Counted from the first letter of the stretch, positions 9,210 through 18,758 are shown. The stretch is 64,000 bases of DNA from Oscillibacter valericigenes Sjm18-20 (GCA_000283575.1 AP012044.1:2046001-2110000), one strand, 5' to 3'. Numbers and translations are program-made. The notes: a model not told the origin generated them from the sequence alone.

Positions 9210-11535
9210 CGTCCAGCCCGTGCTTTACCCGGTCGGCTTCCTCCACGCGTTTGGCATCATTGAAGCGGTCCAGCGTTCCCACCAGATATCCCGTAATGCG
9301 GCGAATGCGCTCAAATGCGGGGCCGTCCGCCTCTTTTCGCCCGCAGCCGGGGCAGAGGTCCTGAATGATGCCGGTGTAACCGCACACCGGGTCGTGATCC
9401 ACCGCATGGTTGATGGAGCCGTATCCAATGCCCAATTCTTTCATGTAGCGGATCAGCTTTTCAAAAGCCTGCGGATTTTGCGACAGGTCACCGTCCAGCT
9501 CCACATAGCTGATGTGTCCGCCATTGGTTAAAGCGTGATAGGGGGCCTCCAGCCGGATTTTTTTCCATGCGCTGATGGGAAAGTAGACAGGAATATGGAA
9601 GCTGTTGGTGTAATACGCCCGGTCGGTGACGCCCGGAAAAATGCCGTACCGTTCCTGATCCAGCTCCACGAACCGACCGGCCAGTCCCTCCGCCGGGGTG
9701 GCCAGCAGGGAGAAGTTCAGCTTCCGCCTTTCCGCTTCCGCGTCCGTCCGCGTACGCATATGACCGATGATTTCAAGTCCCAGAGCCTGGCTTTTCACAC
9801 TCTCCCCGTGGTGCTTCCCGACGAGGGAAACCAGCGCCTCGGCAAGGCCGATGAAGCCAATGGACAGCGTCCCGTGCTTTAGAACCTCTCGCACCTCATC
9901 GTCCGGTTTCAAAAGATCGCTGTCAAGCCAAATGCCTTGCCCCATCAGGAATGGAAAATTTCGGGCCAGACGCCGGCCCTGTATCTCAAACCGTTCCAGA
10001 AGCTGCGCTACGCACAAATCCAGCATCCGGTCCAGCCCCGCGTAAAACGCGCCCAGATCGCCGTGAGCCTCGATGGCCAGCCGTGGCAGATTAATGGATG
10101 TGAAGCTCAGGTTGCCCCGCTGGCAGTTGATTTCCCGACTGGGGTCGTGGATATTGGAGACGACCCGCGTCCGGCAGCCCATGGTGGCTATCTCCGTCTC
10201 AGGGTGTCCCGGTTTGTAATAGGGCAGGTTGAACGGCGCGTCCTGGAATACAAAGTTGGGGAACAACCGCTTTGCGGAGCAGCGGCAGGCCAATTGGAAC
10301 AGGTCGTAATTGGGTTCGCCTGGGTTAAAGTTGATTCCTTCCTTCACCCGAAAAATCTGAATGGGGAAGATCGGCGTCTCGCCATCGCCAAGTCCCGCCT
10401 GCGTGGCCAACAGCAGATTTCTGACTGCCAGCCGGCCCTCCGGCGAGGTGTCCATGCCGTAATTCAGGGAGGAAAAGGGAACCTGGGCACCGGCACGGGA
10501 TTCCATCGTGTTCAGATTGTGAAGCAGCGCCTCCATGGCCTGATAAGTGGCCCGGTCGGTCTCCGCTTCCGCACGGCGGTGGGCGAAGGATTGGAACAGG
10601 ACAGCCCGTTCCTCACAAATACCGTACCGCGCCATCAGCGCCGCTCGTTCCATTGTCAGATAATCGCTGTCACCTTTCAGAGACGGTGTAATATGATTTT
10701 CCTTTACAGTTTCTAAGGGCAAAGACTTTACCCAATTGTCAGCTTTCTCGTCACCCAACTCCAGCTCCAACGCCCGGGCCAGATTTTCCCGGTAGTGCCT
10801 TACAAAGGTCTTACCCACGCCCTCCGCCATGCTATAGTCGAAGTTGGCGATGGACTGACCGCCGTGCTGGTCATTCTGGTTGGATTGAAGCGCGATGCAG
10901 GCCAGGGCGGAGTAGGTGGCGATATCGTTGGGCTCCCGCAGGCGGCCCAGAGTGCCGGAAAAACCGCCGTGGAACAGCTTGAGAAGGTCGATCTGGGTGC
11001 AGGTGGTGGTGAAGGTATAAAAGTCCAGATCGTGGATGTGGATATCTCCTGCGGCGTGGGCCGCGGCGAACTCCGGCTTCAGGATATAGGCCTGGAAGTA
11101 AGCTTTGGCACTTTCACTGCCGTATTTTAAGAGGCTGCCCATGGCGGTGTCTCCGTTGATATTGGCGTTCTCCCGCTTTCGGTCGGAGATTTTGGAAGGG
11201 GACCATGTAATGTCCTCGTAAATTTTTTTTAGCCGCTCCCCCAGTGCCCGGGCGCGGGCCCGCTCACTGCGGTAGAGAATGTAGGCCTTGGCGGTTTCCG
11301 GGTAGTCTTCCTCCATCAGCACAAGTTCCACCAGATCCTGAACGTGTTCCACCTCGGGGAGCTCCGTGCCCTCCACCTCCAAAATAGAGGCGACCTTTGT
11401 TGACAGCCGTTCTGCGGTCTCCGCCATGTTGGGCTGATAGGCGGCGTCGAACGCTTTCAAAATGGCGGTGGAAATTTTGCGCGGATCGAAGGCGACGATG
11501 CGGCCGTCCCGCTTTTTAATGGATTTGATACTCAT
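9199..11535 (-). CDS. nrdD: Anaerobic (class III) ribonucleoside-triphosphate reductase
   Basis: Makes deoxyribonucleoside triphosphates in the absence of oxygen using a glycyl radical. The start is ATG 11535 behind AGGAGGTATTCCC; an in-frame extension to 11586 has no ribosome binding site. An ATP-cone regulatory domain fills residues 1-95 (KKRDGRIVAFDPRKI). The catalytic barrel follows, with the family signature SFTSINLPRL. The C-terminal zinc site has Cys in VCGYTG and CPGCGR, and the glycyl-radical motif is RITGYLVG near residue 750. The 778 residues are full length. It overlaps nrdG by 11 nt, so translation is coupled. It needs an active NrdG, which is why the nrdG frameshift matters. Confidence 0.96.
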   Translation of the reverse strand: MSIKSIKKRDGRIVAFDPRKISTAILKAFDAAYQPNMAETAERLSTKVASILEVEGTELPEVEHVQDLVELVLMEEDYPETAKAYILYRSERARARALGERLKKIYEDITWSPSKISDRKRENANINGDTAMGSLLKYGSESAKAYFQAYILKPEFAAAHAAGDIHIHDLDFYTFTTTCTQIDLLKLFHGGFSGTLGRLREPNDIATYSALACIALQSNQNDQHGGQSIANFDYSMAEGVGKTFVRHYRENLARALELELGDEKADNWVKSLPLETVKENHITPSLKGDSDYLTMERAALMARYGICEERAVLFQSFAHRRAEAETDRATYQAMEALLHNLNTMESRAGAQVPFSSLNYGMDTSPEGRLAVRNLLLATQAGLGDGETPIFPIQIFRVKEGINFNPGEPNYDLFQLACRCSAKRLFPNFVFQDAPFNLPYYKPGHPETEIATMGCRTRVVSNIHDPSREINCQRGNLSFTSINLPRLAIEAHGDLGAFYAGLDRMLDLCVAQLLERFEIQGRRLARNFPFLMGQGIWLDSDLLKPDDEVREVLKHGTLSIGFIGLAEALVSLVGKHHGESVKSQALGLEIIGHMRTRTDAEAERRKLNFSLLATPAEGLAGRFVELDQERYGIFPGVTDRAYYTNSFHIPVYFPISAWKKIRLEAPYHALTNGGHISYVELDGDLSQNPQAFEKLIRYMKELGIGYGSINHAVDHDPVCGYTGIIQDLCPGCGRKEADGPAFERIRRITGYLVGTLDRFNDAKRVEEADRVKHGLDDEG

Positions 11536-11631
11536 GGGAATACCTCCTGCATTTTCGGAATCAGGCGCGTGGTATCCGGTGGCCATTCACGGGGGCGGAG
11601 AGATTTCAACGGAAATTTTTGATCTTTCATA

Positions 11632-11660
11632 AACGTAGCACGGCAATGGTGGCCTGTCAA
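11632..11660 (-). promoter_or_regulatory. Putative promoter of nrdDG
   Basis: On the minus strand there is a perfect -35 TTGACA (11660-11655), a 17-bp spacer and TACGTT (11637-11632), about 97 nt before the nrdD start. The -10 is weak (3 of 6). Confidence 0.45.
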
Positions 11661-11671
11661 GGCGAAGAGAA

Positions 11672-11706
11672 GAAAAAATGTGCCCCCGCACCATGGGTGC
11701 GGGGGC
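11672..11706 (-). terminator. Terminator of the cysteine-rich small gene
   Basis: An 11-bp stem GCCCCCGCACC/GGTGCGGGGGC (11682-11692 and 11696-11706) is followed on the minus strand by ACATTTTTTC. It lies 33 bp after the stop of the 55-residue gene. Confidence 0.85.
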
Positions 11707-11738
11707 TTTGAGGAACGTATGAAGGATTCGCGCGGGAA

Positions 11739-11906
11739 TCAGCAGCAGGGAGCCGGATTGCATCCGCAGTTGTTGCCACAGCCGCAGTTGTTGTCGCAGC
11801 CGCAGCCGCCCCAGCCACCATTGCCACAGCAGCAGCAGATCAAGATGATGAGGATAATGATCCAGCAGCAGCTGCCGCCGCCAAAAAAGCCGTTGTTACC
11901 ACACAT
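11739..11906 (-). CDS. 55-residue cysteine-rich membrane-type small protein (high-cysteine HCB-like)
   Basis: A small gene with ATG 11906 preceded by AGGAGGTCCCAAT and its own terminator. The protein has 15 cysteines in 55 residues. Residues 1-12 are Gly/Asn-rich, 13-27 form a CC-W-aliphatic-CCCC segment that could span a membrane, and 28-55 are Gly/Asn/Cys repeats (CGC, NNCGC). It resembles short Clostridia proteins annotated 'chorion class high-cysteine HCB protein 13' (recalled, not searched). Function is unknown. Metal binding, disulphide-linked spore structure or membrane association are all possible. It stands alone between the SLH protein gene and nrdD. Confidence 0.8.
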   Translation of the reverse strand: MCGNNGFFGGGSCCWIIILIILICCCCGNGGWGGCGCDNNCGCGNNCGCNPAPCC

Positions 11907-11981
11907 ATTGGGACCTCCTATGAAATCGTAGACCGACCGTGCATCAGTCTCAATCCATAGTATGCGGTCTCCGGGCAGGTG

Positions 11982-13049
11982 TTACGGGATCCGGGAACCG
12001 GAGATGAGTCCTGCCGCGGAAGAATTTTCATTCTCCGTGAAGATACCCCTGGAGAGCAGCGTCTGCCGCAACGTCTGTCCCGCGCCGGAAACCTGAGCAT
12101 CCAGCGCATACCAGGAGACATAGACCAGATCCGCTCGTAAAAACGAGTCCCGAGCCAGCACGGTTTTTTCGCTGACGGTCAGGACTCCGCAGCTTACCGC
12201 CCGATCCAGCGTCCCGGTTAGATCTGTGGTTCCGGTCGAGCTGTATCCCAAGGCACGCAGGACGAATTCCACATATTGATAAGCGTTCACTTTCTGACTG
12301 GGGCGAAAGGTGGTCTTCGTGTAGCCGTTGGTATAGCCCTTGCTGTAGGCGTAGCCGACATACCGCGCCGGTTCGGACCCGGATTGGATGTCGGTGAAGG
12401 GAGTGGTACCGGTATAGGCCAGCGCCTCATCCTCAACCCCCAGCAGACGGATGAACATGATGAGAGCCTGTAACCGGGTGGGGGATACCTCCAGATCAAA
12501 GCCACTGCCGTACCCGGTGAGACTGCCACGGAACAGGTGGATGGTTTTCAGGGCTTCCGCTACGGCGTTGTAGTCTGTGGCGGAGGAATAGGACAGGCTG
12601 TACGGCCCCTGATAGTCCAGCACGGCGGTCTTGCCGGAAACTGTGAAGTCGGCCACTGTGTCCTCTGCCACCAAGTAGCGGTGCCGGACGGCTAAGGCGG
12701 AACCCGAGGGGACCTCTGAACCGGAAGTGGCATCCACTACCGTGCCGGAGGAAAAGGAAATGGTCATCCCGCCCGCCAGAGGAAGCACGCAGGTACCTGT
12801 GGAGCCGGAGAGCACGTCGCCGGATTTCAGACGGGTTTCCGTCCAGACATCCGCGCTGACGGCAGCGGAAGCAGATGCGCCGGAGCGCAGCGCGGCTATC
12901 CGCTGTTGGACCGTATTCGTAAAAGTACCGTTTAAATAGGACAGAGAAATCAGCGGATCATCGGAACTTCCGCCCGTCGCAGCGGCATAATAGATGCACA
13001 CGCCGGACAGCAGCAAAAAGAGCACGGGAAGCAGCGCCCGTTGTTTCAT
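11982..13049 (-). CDS. Secreted protein with S-layer-homology-type domains
   Basis: A 355-residue exported protein. ATG 13049 follows AAGGAGTCCCT and opens with a signal peptide (KQR then a hydrophobic run to about residue 22, ending near AAATGG). The C-terminal 170 residues contain SLH-like repeats (FTDIQSGSEPARYVGYAYSK, GYTNGYTKTTFRPSQKVNAY, then EFVLRALGY), which usually anchor proteins to secondary cell-wall polymers. The N-terminal half has no domain I recognise. It starts 34 bp after the rex stop, so it is probably cotranscribed with rex, which would put a cell-surface protein under redox control. Confidence 0.8.
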   Translation of the reverse strand: MKQRALLPVLFLLLSGVCIYYAAATGGSSDDPLISLSYLNGTFTNTVQQRIAALRSGASASAAVSADVWTETRLKSGDVLSGSTGTCVLPLAGGMTISFSSGTVVDATSGSEVPSGSALAVRHRYLVAEDTVADFTVSGKTAVLDYQGPYSLSYSSATDYNAVAEALKTIHLFRGSLTGYGSGFDLEVSPTRLQALIMFIRLLGVEDEALAYTGTTPFTDIQSGSEPARYVGYAYSKGYTNGYTKTTFRPSQKVNAYQYVEFVLRALGYSSTGTTDLTGTLDRAVSCGVLTVSEKTVLARDSFLRADLVYVSWYALDAQVSGAGQTLRQTLLSRGIFTENENSSAAGLISGSRIP

Positions 13050-13083
13050 AGGGACTCCTTTCATGCGTCTGAAAGAAAAGAAC

Positions 13084-13713
13084 TCAGCGATTTGCAATGC
13101 GGTAGCTCAGCGTCAGAAGGCTGTCCGCAAAATGGATATTTTCAAACTGGACCGTTGGGTCCGAACTGGACAATTCAATGTTGGTAAAATTCCAAAAACC
13201 ACGGACGCCCAGCGCGATCAGGTGATCGGCCACTTCCTGCGCCACATGTTGGGGGATGGTCAGCGACACCACATCCACCGCGTGGGTGCCGAGAAAATCG
13301 TCCAACTCGTCCATGAAGCGAATAGGGACGCCGTTGATGATCTTTCCCACAACGGCGGTGGATACGTCAAAGGCGGCATCTACGGTAAAGCCGGTCTGCA
13401 AAAAGGGAAAGTTCTGCAAAAGGGCATGGCCCAAATTGCCGGCGCCGATCATAATAAGATGGTGGTTCTTGTCCACGCCGAGAATATGGCCGATCTCCGT
13501 GCGCAGTTCTTCAACATTATAACCGTAGCCCTGTTGGCCAAACTCTCCGAAGCAACTAAAATCCTGCCGGATCTGAGAAGCCGTGATTTTCATTTCCTGA
13601 CCGAGCAAATGGGACGAGATACGCACAACTCCACTGCTGTATAAGCTGTTCAGTTGGCGATAATATCGGGGAAGACGTCGAATCACGGCATCGGATATAT
13701 TTTCTTTTTTCAA
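13084..13713 (-). CDS. rex: Redox-sensing transcriptional repressor Rex
   Basis: Rex binds DNA when the NADH/NAD+ ratio is low and lets go when NADH is bound, controlling fermentation and anaerobic genes. The start is a TTG at 13713, 8 nt after AAGGAGG; an in-frame GTG at 13737 lies upstream of that site and inside the operator. A winged helix fills residues 1-80 (AVIRRLPRYYRQL and ITASQIRQDFSCFGEFGQQG). The Rossmann NADH site follows with MIGAGNLGHALL near 90. The 209 residues match the family. A Rex-box-like site lies just upstream, so it is probably autoregulated. Confidence 0.95.
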   Translation of the reverse strand: MKKENISDAVIRRLPRYYRQLNSLYSSGVVRISSHLLGQEMKITASQIRQDFSCFGEFGQQGYGYNVEELRTEIGHILGVDKNHHLIMIGAGNLGHALLQNFPFLQTGFTVDAAFDVSTAVVGKIINGVPIRFMDELDDFLGTHAVDVVSLTIPQHVAQEVADHLIALGVRGFWNFTNIELSSSDPTVQFENIHFADSLLTLSYRIANR

Positions 13714-13737
13714 GGGGATTTCCTCCTTCAAAAGCAC

Positions 13738-13755
13738 TTGTTAAATATTTCTCAA
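13738..13755 (-). promoter_or_regulatory. Putative Rex operator
   Basis: On the minus strand the 18 bp read TTGAGAAATATTTAACAA. Against the Rex consensus TTGTTAANNNNTTAACAA, 12 of 14 defined positions match. It lies just downstream of the rex -10 box and upstream of the Shine-Dalgarno, well placed to block transcription. Confidence 0.7.
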
Positions 13756-13760
13756 ATCTT

Positions 13761-13789
13761 AGTTTAGACCAAAAACAGAACAGTGTCAA
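13761..13789 (-). promoter_or_regulatory. Sigma-A promoter of rex
   Basis: Minus strand TTGACA (13789-13784), a 17-bp spacer and TAAACT (13766-13761), followed within a few bases by the Rex-box. Confidence 0.7.
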
Positions 13790-13823
13790 ATTTTTTTATA
13801 AAAAATTATTTCTTCCATAGGGG

Positions 13824-13852
13824 TTTACTTTTTGGAGGTTTCCTGCTATACT
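13824..13852 (+). promoter_or_regulatory. Promoter of tRNA-Arg
   Basis: TTTACT (13824-13829), a 17-bp spacer and TATACT (13847-13852), ending 39 nt before the tRNA. It diverges from the rex promoter. Confidence 0.6.
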
Positions 13853-13891
13853 AATTTTTGCTGTTCAGTATATTATCAAATTTATATATCT

Positions 13892-13968
13892 GCGCCTGTA
13901 GCTCAGTTGGATAGAGCGTTAGACTCCGACTCTAAAGGCCACTGGTTCGAATCCAGCCAGGCGTACCA
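13892..13968 (+). tRNA. tRNA-Arg (anticodon CCG)
   Basis: A 77-nt cloverleaf. The acceptor stem GCGCCTG/CAGGCGT has one G-T pair. The D-arm is GCTC/GAGC, and the anticodon stem TTAGA/TCTAA encloses the loop CTCCGAC, giving anticodon CCG for codon CGG. The T-arm contains TTCGAAT. The 3' ACCA is encoded. CGG is a frequent Arg codon in this GC-rich window. Confidence 0.95.
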
Positions 13969-13970
13969 AG

Positions 13971-14009
13971 AAAAAGTCCTTGAAACCGTTGAGTTTCGAG
14001 GACTTTTTT
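13971..14009 (+). terminator. Terminator of tRNA-Arg
   Basis: AAAGTCCTTGAAAC pairs with GTTTCGAGGACTTTT, followed by a T-run, starting 3 nt after the tRNA. Confidence 0.85.
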
Positions 14010-14065
14010 CTTTCTAACTGCCGAGAGCAATGACCAAGGATTACCGTATTTTGATGGTTTGTACC

Positions 14066-14103
14066 AGGCGGAGGGAAAGCTTAGTGGGCTTTTCCCTCCG
14101 CCT
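14066..14103. terminator. Strong hairpin between tRNA-Arg and the chemoreceptor gene
   Basis: AGGCGGAGGGAAAGC (14066-14080) pairs with GCTTTTCCCTCCGCCT (14088-14103) with one bulge. It lies 20 bp after the chemoreceptor stop. No good T-run on either strand, so a stabilising or weak terminator hairpin. Confidence 0.5.
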
Positions 14104-14122
14104 GAAAGCAGTCAGGAAGCGA

Positions 14123-16309
14123 TTAATATTTTCCTGTGAAAACCTTGTTCGCGTTATTTTTAGCAGGTTCTTCTAAAGAATTTTTTGGAAATTCATGGGG
14201 AACCTCAACGGGTTTATCGGGTATGTTATCGCATCTATTGGGGACCACAGCGAGTTCATCAGAAACACTGGAGGGTCCATCGTGGATTTCAGCGGGTGAT
14301 TCTCCGGACAGGTGGAAAACGCTGATTAGCTCCAACTGATGTTCTGCGTAATTGGACAGTTCATGGCTGGATGCCGCACTCTCCTCGGCGGTGGCCGCAT
14401 TGACCTGGACCACCGTGGAGATCTGATCGATGCCAACTCGAATCTGCTCGACAGACACCGACTGCTTTTCAGTTTCCTCCGAAATGGCCTGCATCATTTT
14501 CATGGCCGCGGCGGCCTGACGGGAGGCTTCTTCCATGGACTTTGCGGTTGCGGCGGAAATCTCAGTACCTTCCTTAACCGCTGCGACGGCAGTTTCAATC
14601 AGCTCTGCCGTACTCTTGGCGGCCTCGGTGCTCTGCTGTGCCAGATTACGAACCTCGTCGGCCACGACGGCAAAGCCCTTGCCTGCCTCGCCAGCCCGGG
14701 CGGCTTCCACTGCGGCGTTCAGTGCCAGCAGATTGGTCTGAAATGCGATGCTGTCAATCACCTTGATGATATTCTGAATTTCGGAGGAGGCGGCGTTGAT
14801 ATGCTCCATGGAATCCGCCATTTCCTTCATATGCTGATTGCTCTCAGTCAGACTATTTTCAGCCTCTTTGGAAAGACTGCTGGCCTGCGTGGCATTGGTG
14901 GCGTTTTCAGTAATGCCGGAAGCGACCGTGGTGACCATGGCGGACAATTCTTCAATAGAGGACGCCTGCTCTGAAGCTCCCTGCGCCAGCGTCTGTGAAC
15001 CGTTCGATACCTGCAGGGCGGTGGAGGAGACCTTGTTGGAAACGTTGTGAAGCTCCGTCATCATTTTATTGAGCAGGGAGGAAGTTTTCAGAAGTGCGTT
15101 TTTGATGACGGCAAAATCGCCTTCATAGGAATTTTGAAATTTCAGATCGAGATTCCCGTGTCCTATCTGATCCAGAATCTCGGACGTCTCGCTGATATAG
15201 GCGATATACTCCCGCAATCGGGTGACCAGAGACTGCATGGACGCAGCCAACCGGCCAACCTCGTCTTTGGAATGCACGTCAATACTGACGTCCAGATGGC
15301 CGGCGGCCAAATCGTCGGTGATGGCTGTCAAACGTTTTAGAGGCTTGGAGATACTCTTGGTGATCAGCAGGATAATAAGAATAATGATAACGATTGCGAT
15401 CAGATAGGTCGTTGCATTCACCAGAACCAGCCGGGAGGCTGCCTCCTGATATTCCTTTTGCGGAACGGAGGTGACAATCAAAAATTTGCTCAGCGATTCC
15501 TGTCCGATGACCGCAAAGGCATTCTCCCCGTTGTCGCTGTATTGGAACACATTTCCGGTAGGGGAGGAGAGCTCATCGAGTATCTCCTGCGAGTACCCCG
15601 CGGAATCGAGGTTATTCATCAGTAGGTCCTGATTTTGATGCGCAAGAACCACTCCGGCTCTGGAAATCAGCATCTGGGAACCCGTGCTGAACGAGGTTTC
15701 CGTATGAATCACCATGTCGCAGATCGTGGTAATCTGGATATCTATGGCCGTAACACCGATAATGCCACCCGACGAACTGCGGACCGGCACGGAGACCGTC
15801 GTGACAATATTCCCGGTTTGCATGTCCACGTACGGCTCGGTGACAATATAGCCGTTGTCGATGTCGGACTGCTCCGAAAACCAGTAGCTGCGGCTTTTCA
15901 GATCAAAATTCTCGGGAAACCATTCCTCACCGTCGAATGCCATGTCTGTATCGACGCTGGCGATATAGGCGGACATGATATTTTCCGAGTCATTTTGCAT
16001 CAAATTGGAAAGCATGGTAAAAACGCCGTTGTAATAGGGGGAATCCTTCATATTTTCCTCAGTTGAGCCGGATTGAATCAAATCAACTACATTTTGGTCA
16101 AGCGCCATCTGCTGGGCAATGGTTAGATATTTTAATAAGTAATTGGACACATTGGAGACGCTTGTTTGGTTGGACAACTGTACAATCTTGTCTTCACTTT
16201 GGCGCATATCCCTTGATGCCATAGTCGATGTGACTACACAGACGATCACCATAGCCACCAGTACAATCCCGCCAATGCAGGTAATGATCTTTGCCGCAAT
16301 ACTTTTCAT
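14123..16309 (-). CDS. Methyl-accepting chemotaxis protein
   Basis: A transmembrane chemoreceptor, 728 residues from ATG 16309 (GAGGAG 12 nt upstream; a longer in-frame start at 16357 is less likely). A first membrane helix at about 8-30 is followed by a large extracellular dCache-type sensor (about 35-290) that may bind small ligands. The second helix (about 300-322, isoleucine-rich) leads to a HAMP domain. The cytoplasmic signalling hairpin is clear: [20 protein letters not shown] and [20 protein letters not shown]. It ends in a Pro/Glu-rich tail without a recognisable CheR-tethering pentapeptide. No other chemotaxis gene is in the window, so it depends on a che system elsewhere. Confidence 0.93.
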   Translation of the reverse strand: MKSIAAKIITCIGGIVLVAMVIVCVVTSTMASRDMRQSEDKIVQLSNQTSVSNVSNYLLKYLTIAQQMALDQNVVDLIQSGSTEENMKDSPYYNGVFTMLSNLMQNDSENIMSAYIASVDTDMAFDGEEWFPENFDLKSRSYWFSEQSDIDNGYIVTEPYVDMQTGNIVTTVSVPVRSSSGGIIGVTAIDIQITTICDMVIHTETSFSTGSQMLISRAGVVLAHQNQDLLMNNLDSAGYSQEILDELSSPTGNVFQYSDNGENAFAVIGQESLSKFLIVTSVPQKEYQEAASRLVLVNATTYLIAIVIIILIILLITKSISKPLKRLTAITDDLAAGHLDVSIDVHSKDEVGRLAASMQSLVTRLREYIAYISETSEILDQIGHGNLDLKFQNSYEGDFAVIKNALLKTSSLLNKMMTELHNVSNKVSSTALQVSNGSQTLAQGASEQASSIEELSAMVTTVASGITENATNATQASSLSKEAENSLTESNQHMKEMADSMEHINAASSEIQNIIKVIDSIAFQTNLLALNAAVEAARAGEAGKGFAVVADEVRNLAQQSTEAAKSTAELIETAVAAVKEGTEISAATAKSMEEASRQAAAAMKMMQAISEETEKQSVSVEQIRVGIDQISTVVQVNAATAEESAASSHELSNYAEHQLELISVFHLSGESPAEIHDGPSSVSDELAVVPNRCDNIPDKPVEVPHEFPKNSLEEPAKNNANKVFTGKY

Positions 16310-16571
16310 CCTGTCAAATCTCCTCATTCTATTGGTGCGCTGATAAATCTTCCACAATTTATCAGGTTTGCCATATTCTAATATATTTTTCGTCAGAATT
16401 TTGGAAAAGTTAATAAGATTTGAAAAGATTTAAAAATCATGCAATCATGGATGCGGGTAATTAGACGGTAATTAGACGGTGTTATTCATTAAAAAAAGAT
16501 ACGGTGGGAAATTGATAAACCAGCTATTAACCATCCTGATAAAGCTTCTGTTTATCTGTGCAACTGTAACA

Positions 16572-17333
16572 TCACCAGTTGCTTGCCCAAAATAAGATTT
16601 TATTTTTCTCCTGGCTGATGGCAACGAGACTGTTTTCTCCGTGGTTCCAGTCTCCATTTCTATACGGCTTACCTGAAATCACATAGACCTTGAAGTCCTC
16701 TGATAATCCTGAAGCTGAACCGTCCAAATAGGAAAAAGTTCCGGAAAATACGCCATGCTGAGTAGCCTCCGCGTCGCTCTCTGTCCCAACCCAGCTGGCC
16801 TCTTGCGAAAATCTTCTTAGATATCCGTCGATCGTGTCAGTGCTTGCCCGGAACCCCACGGCGATTTCCTGGCCGCCCTGACCTATGGCAAACGGCGAAT
16901 AATAGAGCTTCGCATCCTCTGCATCCTCTGGGAGTTTATCGGGAAAGTCGGCAATAAGGTCATGTTGAAAGCAGGACAGTTTTATGACTCGTTCGTAACT
17001 TTCAACATCTGTTACATCTGAAACTCCGTCGTGAATCATCACACAGGGAAATGCAATTAACATCAGCAGGCCAAACGCAAACCCAAAAATAATGGCCGAA
17101 GTACTTGTAAGCATGGAATAGGACTCTTTTTGTATACGTCTTTTGCTCCAGTATGCAATTGCAGCAAAATATAAAGAAGGAACAGCAAATAAAAGCCCCA
17201 GATAATAATGTGGGTGAATCACTCTTTGTGTCAGAAACCAGTAGATCACCAAAAATGCAGCAAAAGACACTCCGGCAATTATTGCCGGAAAAGCTGCTGC
17301 ATAATACTTGGAAAGTATCTTCTTAATCTTCAT
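16572..17333 (-). CDS. Membrane protein with extracytoplasmic domain, unknown function
   Basis: A 253-residue protein with ATG 17333 behind AGGAG. Three or four hydrophobic segments occupy residues 12-34, 42-60 and 78-100. They are followed by a soluble domain (105-253) rich in acidic and aromatic residues. I do not recognise it. Base composition is clearly more AT-rich than in the flanking housekeeping genes, like the rest of the block to 22 kb. It starts 54 bp after the next membrane-protein gene upstream, in the same direction. Confidence 0.65.
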   Translation of the reverse strand: MKIKKILSKYYAAAFPAIIAGVSFAAFLVIYWFLTQRVIHPHYYLGLLFAVPSLYFAAIAYWSKRRIQKESYSMLTSTSAIIFGFAFGLLMLIAFPCVMIHDGVSDVTDVESYERVIKLSCFQHDLIADFPDKLPEDAEDAKLYYSPFAIGQGGQEIAVGFRASTDTIDGYLRRFSQEASWVGTESDAEATQHGVFSGTFSYLDGSASGLSEDFKVYVISGKPYRNGDWNHGENSLVAISQEKNKILFWASNW

Positions 17334-17387
17334 TGCATACTCCTATAGCCTGGATGATTTATAAAGAATCTGAAATACATCCGCATC

Positions 17388-18020
17388 TTATTTACAGCGA
17401 GCAAAAACGTGAAGGATCCATTCCTTCACTTGATGCCTTTTAGCAATCAGCATAAGCAAAAAATAAGAAGCCAACATATCCGCCGAATGAATCAATGGTA
17501 ATTTGAAAGAATTTAAGCTAAAAGTAAGATGAGTACCATAGCTGTAATTTGTCATTGCAATATAAAAATATCTATAAACTATATTTATAAAAAACAATGC
17601 TGCTACAACCGTCAAAACAAGCAGCATTTCATTTTTAAATAGTTTTATCAAAAGCTTTGCAACAAGTATAATGGTCAACGGGCTTATAACCGGCAAGAGT
17701 ATCATGAGGGTAAAACTTGCTGCCGTTATTGGCTCCTGATTGATGATAATGGAGTAAATAATAATTAACGCCTCGTAGATTAAGAACGGAATTGCAACCC
17801 AAAAGCTCTTTTTAATATCATATCTTGCAGATACAATAATTAAAATGGTAGCCCCGGCTGCAAGCGAGAATATTCCTAAAGAGGAGACGAAACTGAATGA
17901 TACTGCATGGTCTGCGATTTTTGTATAGAATGTCAGCACGTCACATATAACGGGTAATACCAGAAATAATGCGATTGACCCAACCAGATATTTTTTAAAA
18001 GGTTTCTTCAAAATTATCAT
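17388..18020 (-). CDS. Polytopic membrane protein, unknown function
   Basis: A 210-residue, very hydrophobic protein with about six membrane segments (starting near residues 12, 40, 72, 100, 132 and 172) and short charged loops. The ribosome binding site is weak (TTAGGCAG). AT-rich. No family recognised. It lies between the Vat-like acetyltransferase and another membrane-protein gene on the same strand. Confidence 0.6.
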   Translation of the reverse strand: MIILKKPFKKYLVGSIALFLVLPVICDVLTFYTKIADHAVSFSFVSSLGIFSLAAGATILIIVSARYDIKKSFWVAIPFLIYEALIIIYSIIINQEPITAASFTLMILLPVISPLTIILVAKLLIKLFKNEMLLVLTVVAALFFINIVYRYFYIAMTNYSYGTHLTFSLNSFKLPLIHSADMLASYFLLMLIAKRHQVKEWILHVFARCK

Positions 18021-18122
18021 CTGCCTAAAATTGAACTTTTTAATGCTCGTTTAAACATAGTTGCGCTGTAAACATGGTAGGACGGAACAAAGATCGCCAA
18101 ATGTCGGGGCTTGCTCAAATAA

Positions 18123-18758
18123 CTATTTGATTTCTTTGACTTTTGCAAGATCACCACTACACAGGATTTCAAGGTTATCAAATATTTTGCGAGCAGACCA
18201 ATTCCACCATTTAATTGCGAGGAGATAATCAATGAGTTTGTCATCAAATCTTTTTTTGATTGTTTTGCAAGGATTTCCACCTGCAATACAATATGGGGGA
18301 ATATCCTTTACTACAACAGAATTGGCGGCAATAATTGCCCCGTCTCCTATATGCACACCCGGCATTACCGTGACATTCTGACCAATCCATACGTCGTTGC
18401 CGATTACAGTATCACCTTTAAGCCGTAGCTCAGCCAACGCTGGAGTCGATTTTTCCCAGCCATGAGCCATAATGTTAAATGGATACGTGGTGACACTGCA
18501 CATCCGATGGTTTGCACCGTTCATTACGAATTCAATGCCCCTTGCTATGGCGCAGAATCTTCCAATAATCAACTTATCTCCGATAAATTCATAATGATGT
18601 GTGACATGCTCTTCAAACCTTTTAGCACCATTTAGATCATCATAATAGGTGTAGTCTCCAACAATAATGTTCGGGCGCGTTATCACGTTTTTTATATAGC
18701 ATACGCTTTTGATTTTCTCGTTAGGATAAATTGCATTAGGATTTGGTCCATATTGCAT
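18123..18758 (-). CDS. Vat/CatB-type xenobiotic O-acetyltransferase
   Basis: A left-handed beta-helix acetyltransferase of the hexapeptide-repeat family, 211 residues. The start is ATG 18758, which follows AAGGAGGAATTATAT. The sequence tracks Vat streptogramin A acetyltransferases closely: GPNPN near the start, VGDYTYYDD, then FVMNGANHRM with the catalytic His, YPFNI, GDTVIGNDVWIG, MPGVHIGDGAIIAANSVVVK, GGNPCKTIKKRF and IKWWNW. Vat enzymes inactivate group A streptogramins. Many chromosomal relatives have unknown substrates, so a resistance phenotype is only possible. It sits in an AT-rich accessory block, consistent with horizontal transfer. Confidence 0.85.
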   Translation of the reverse strand: MQYGPNPNAIYPNEKIKSVCYIKNVITRPNIIVGDYTYYDDLNGAKRFEEHVTHHYEFIGDKLIIGRFCAIARGIEFVMNGANHRMCSVTTYPFNIMAHGWEKSTPALAELRLKGDTVIGNDVWIGQNVTVMPGVHIGDGAIIAANSVVVKDIPPYCIAGGNPCKTIKKRFDDKLIDYLLAIKWWNWSARKIFDNLEILCSGDLAKVKEIK

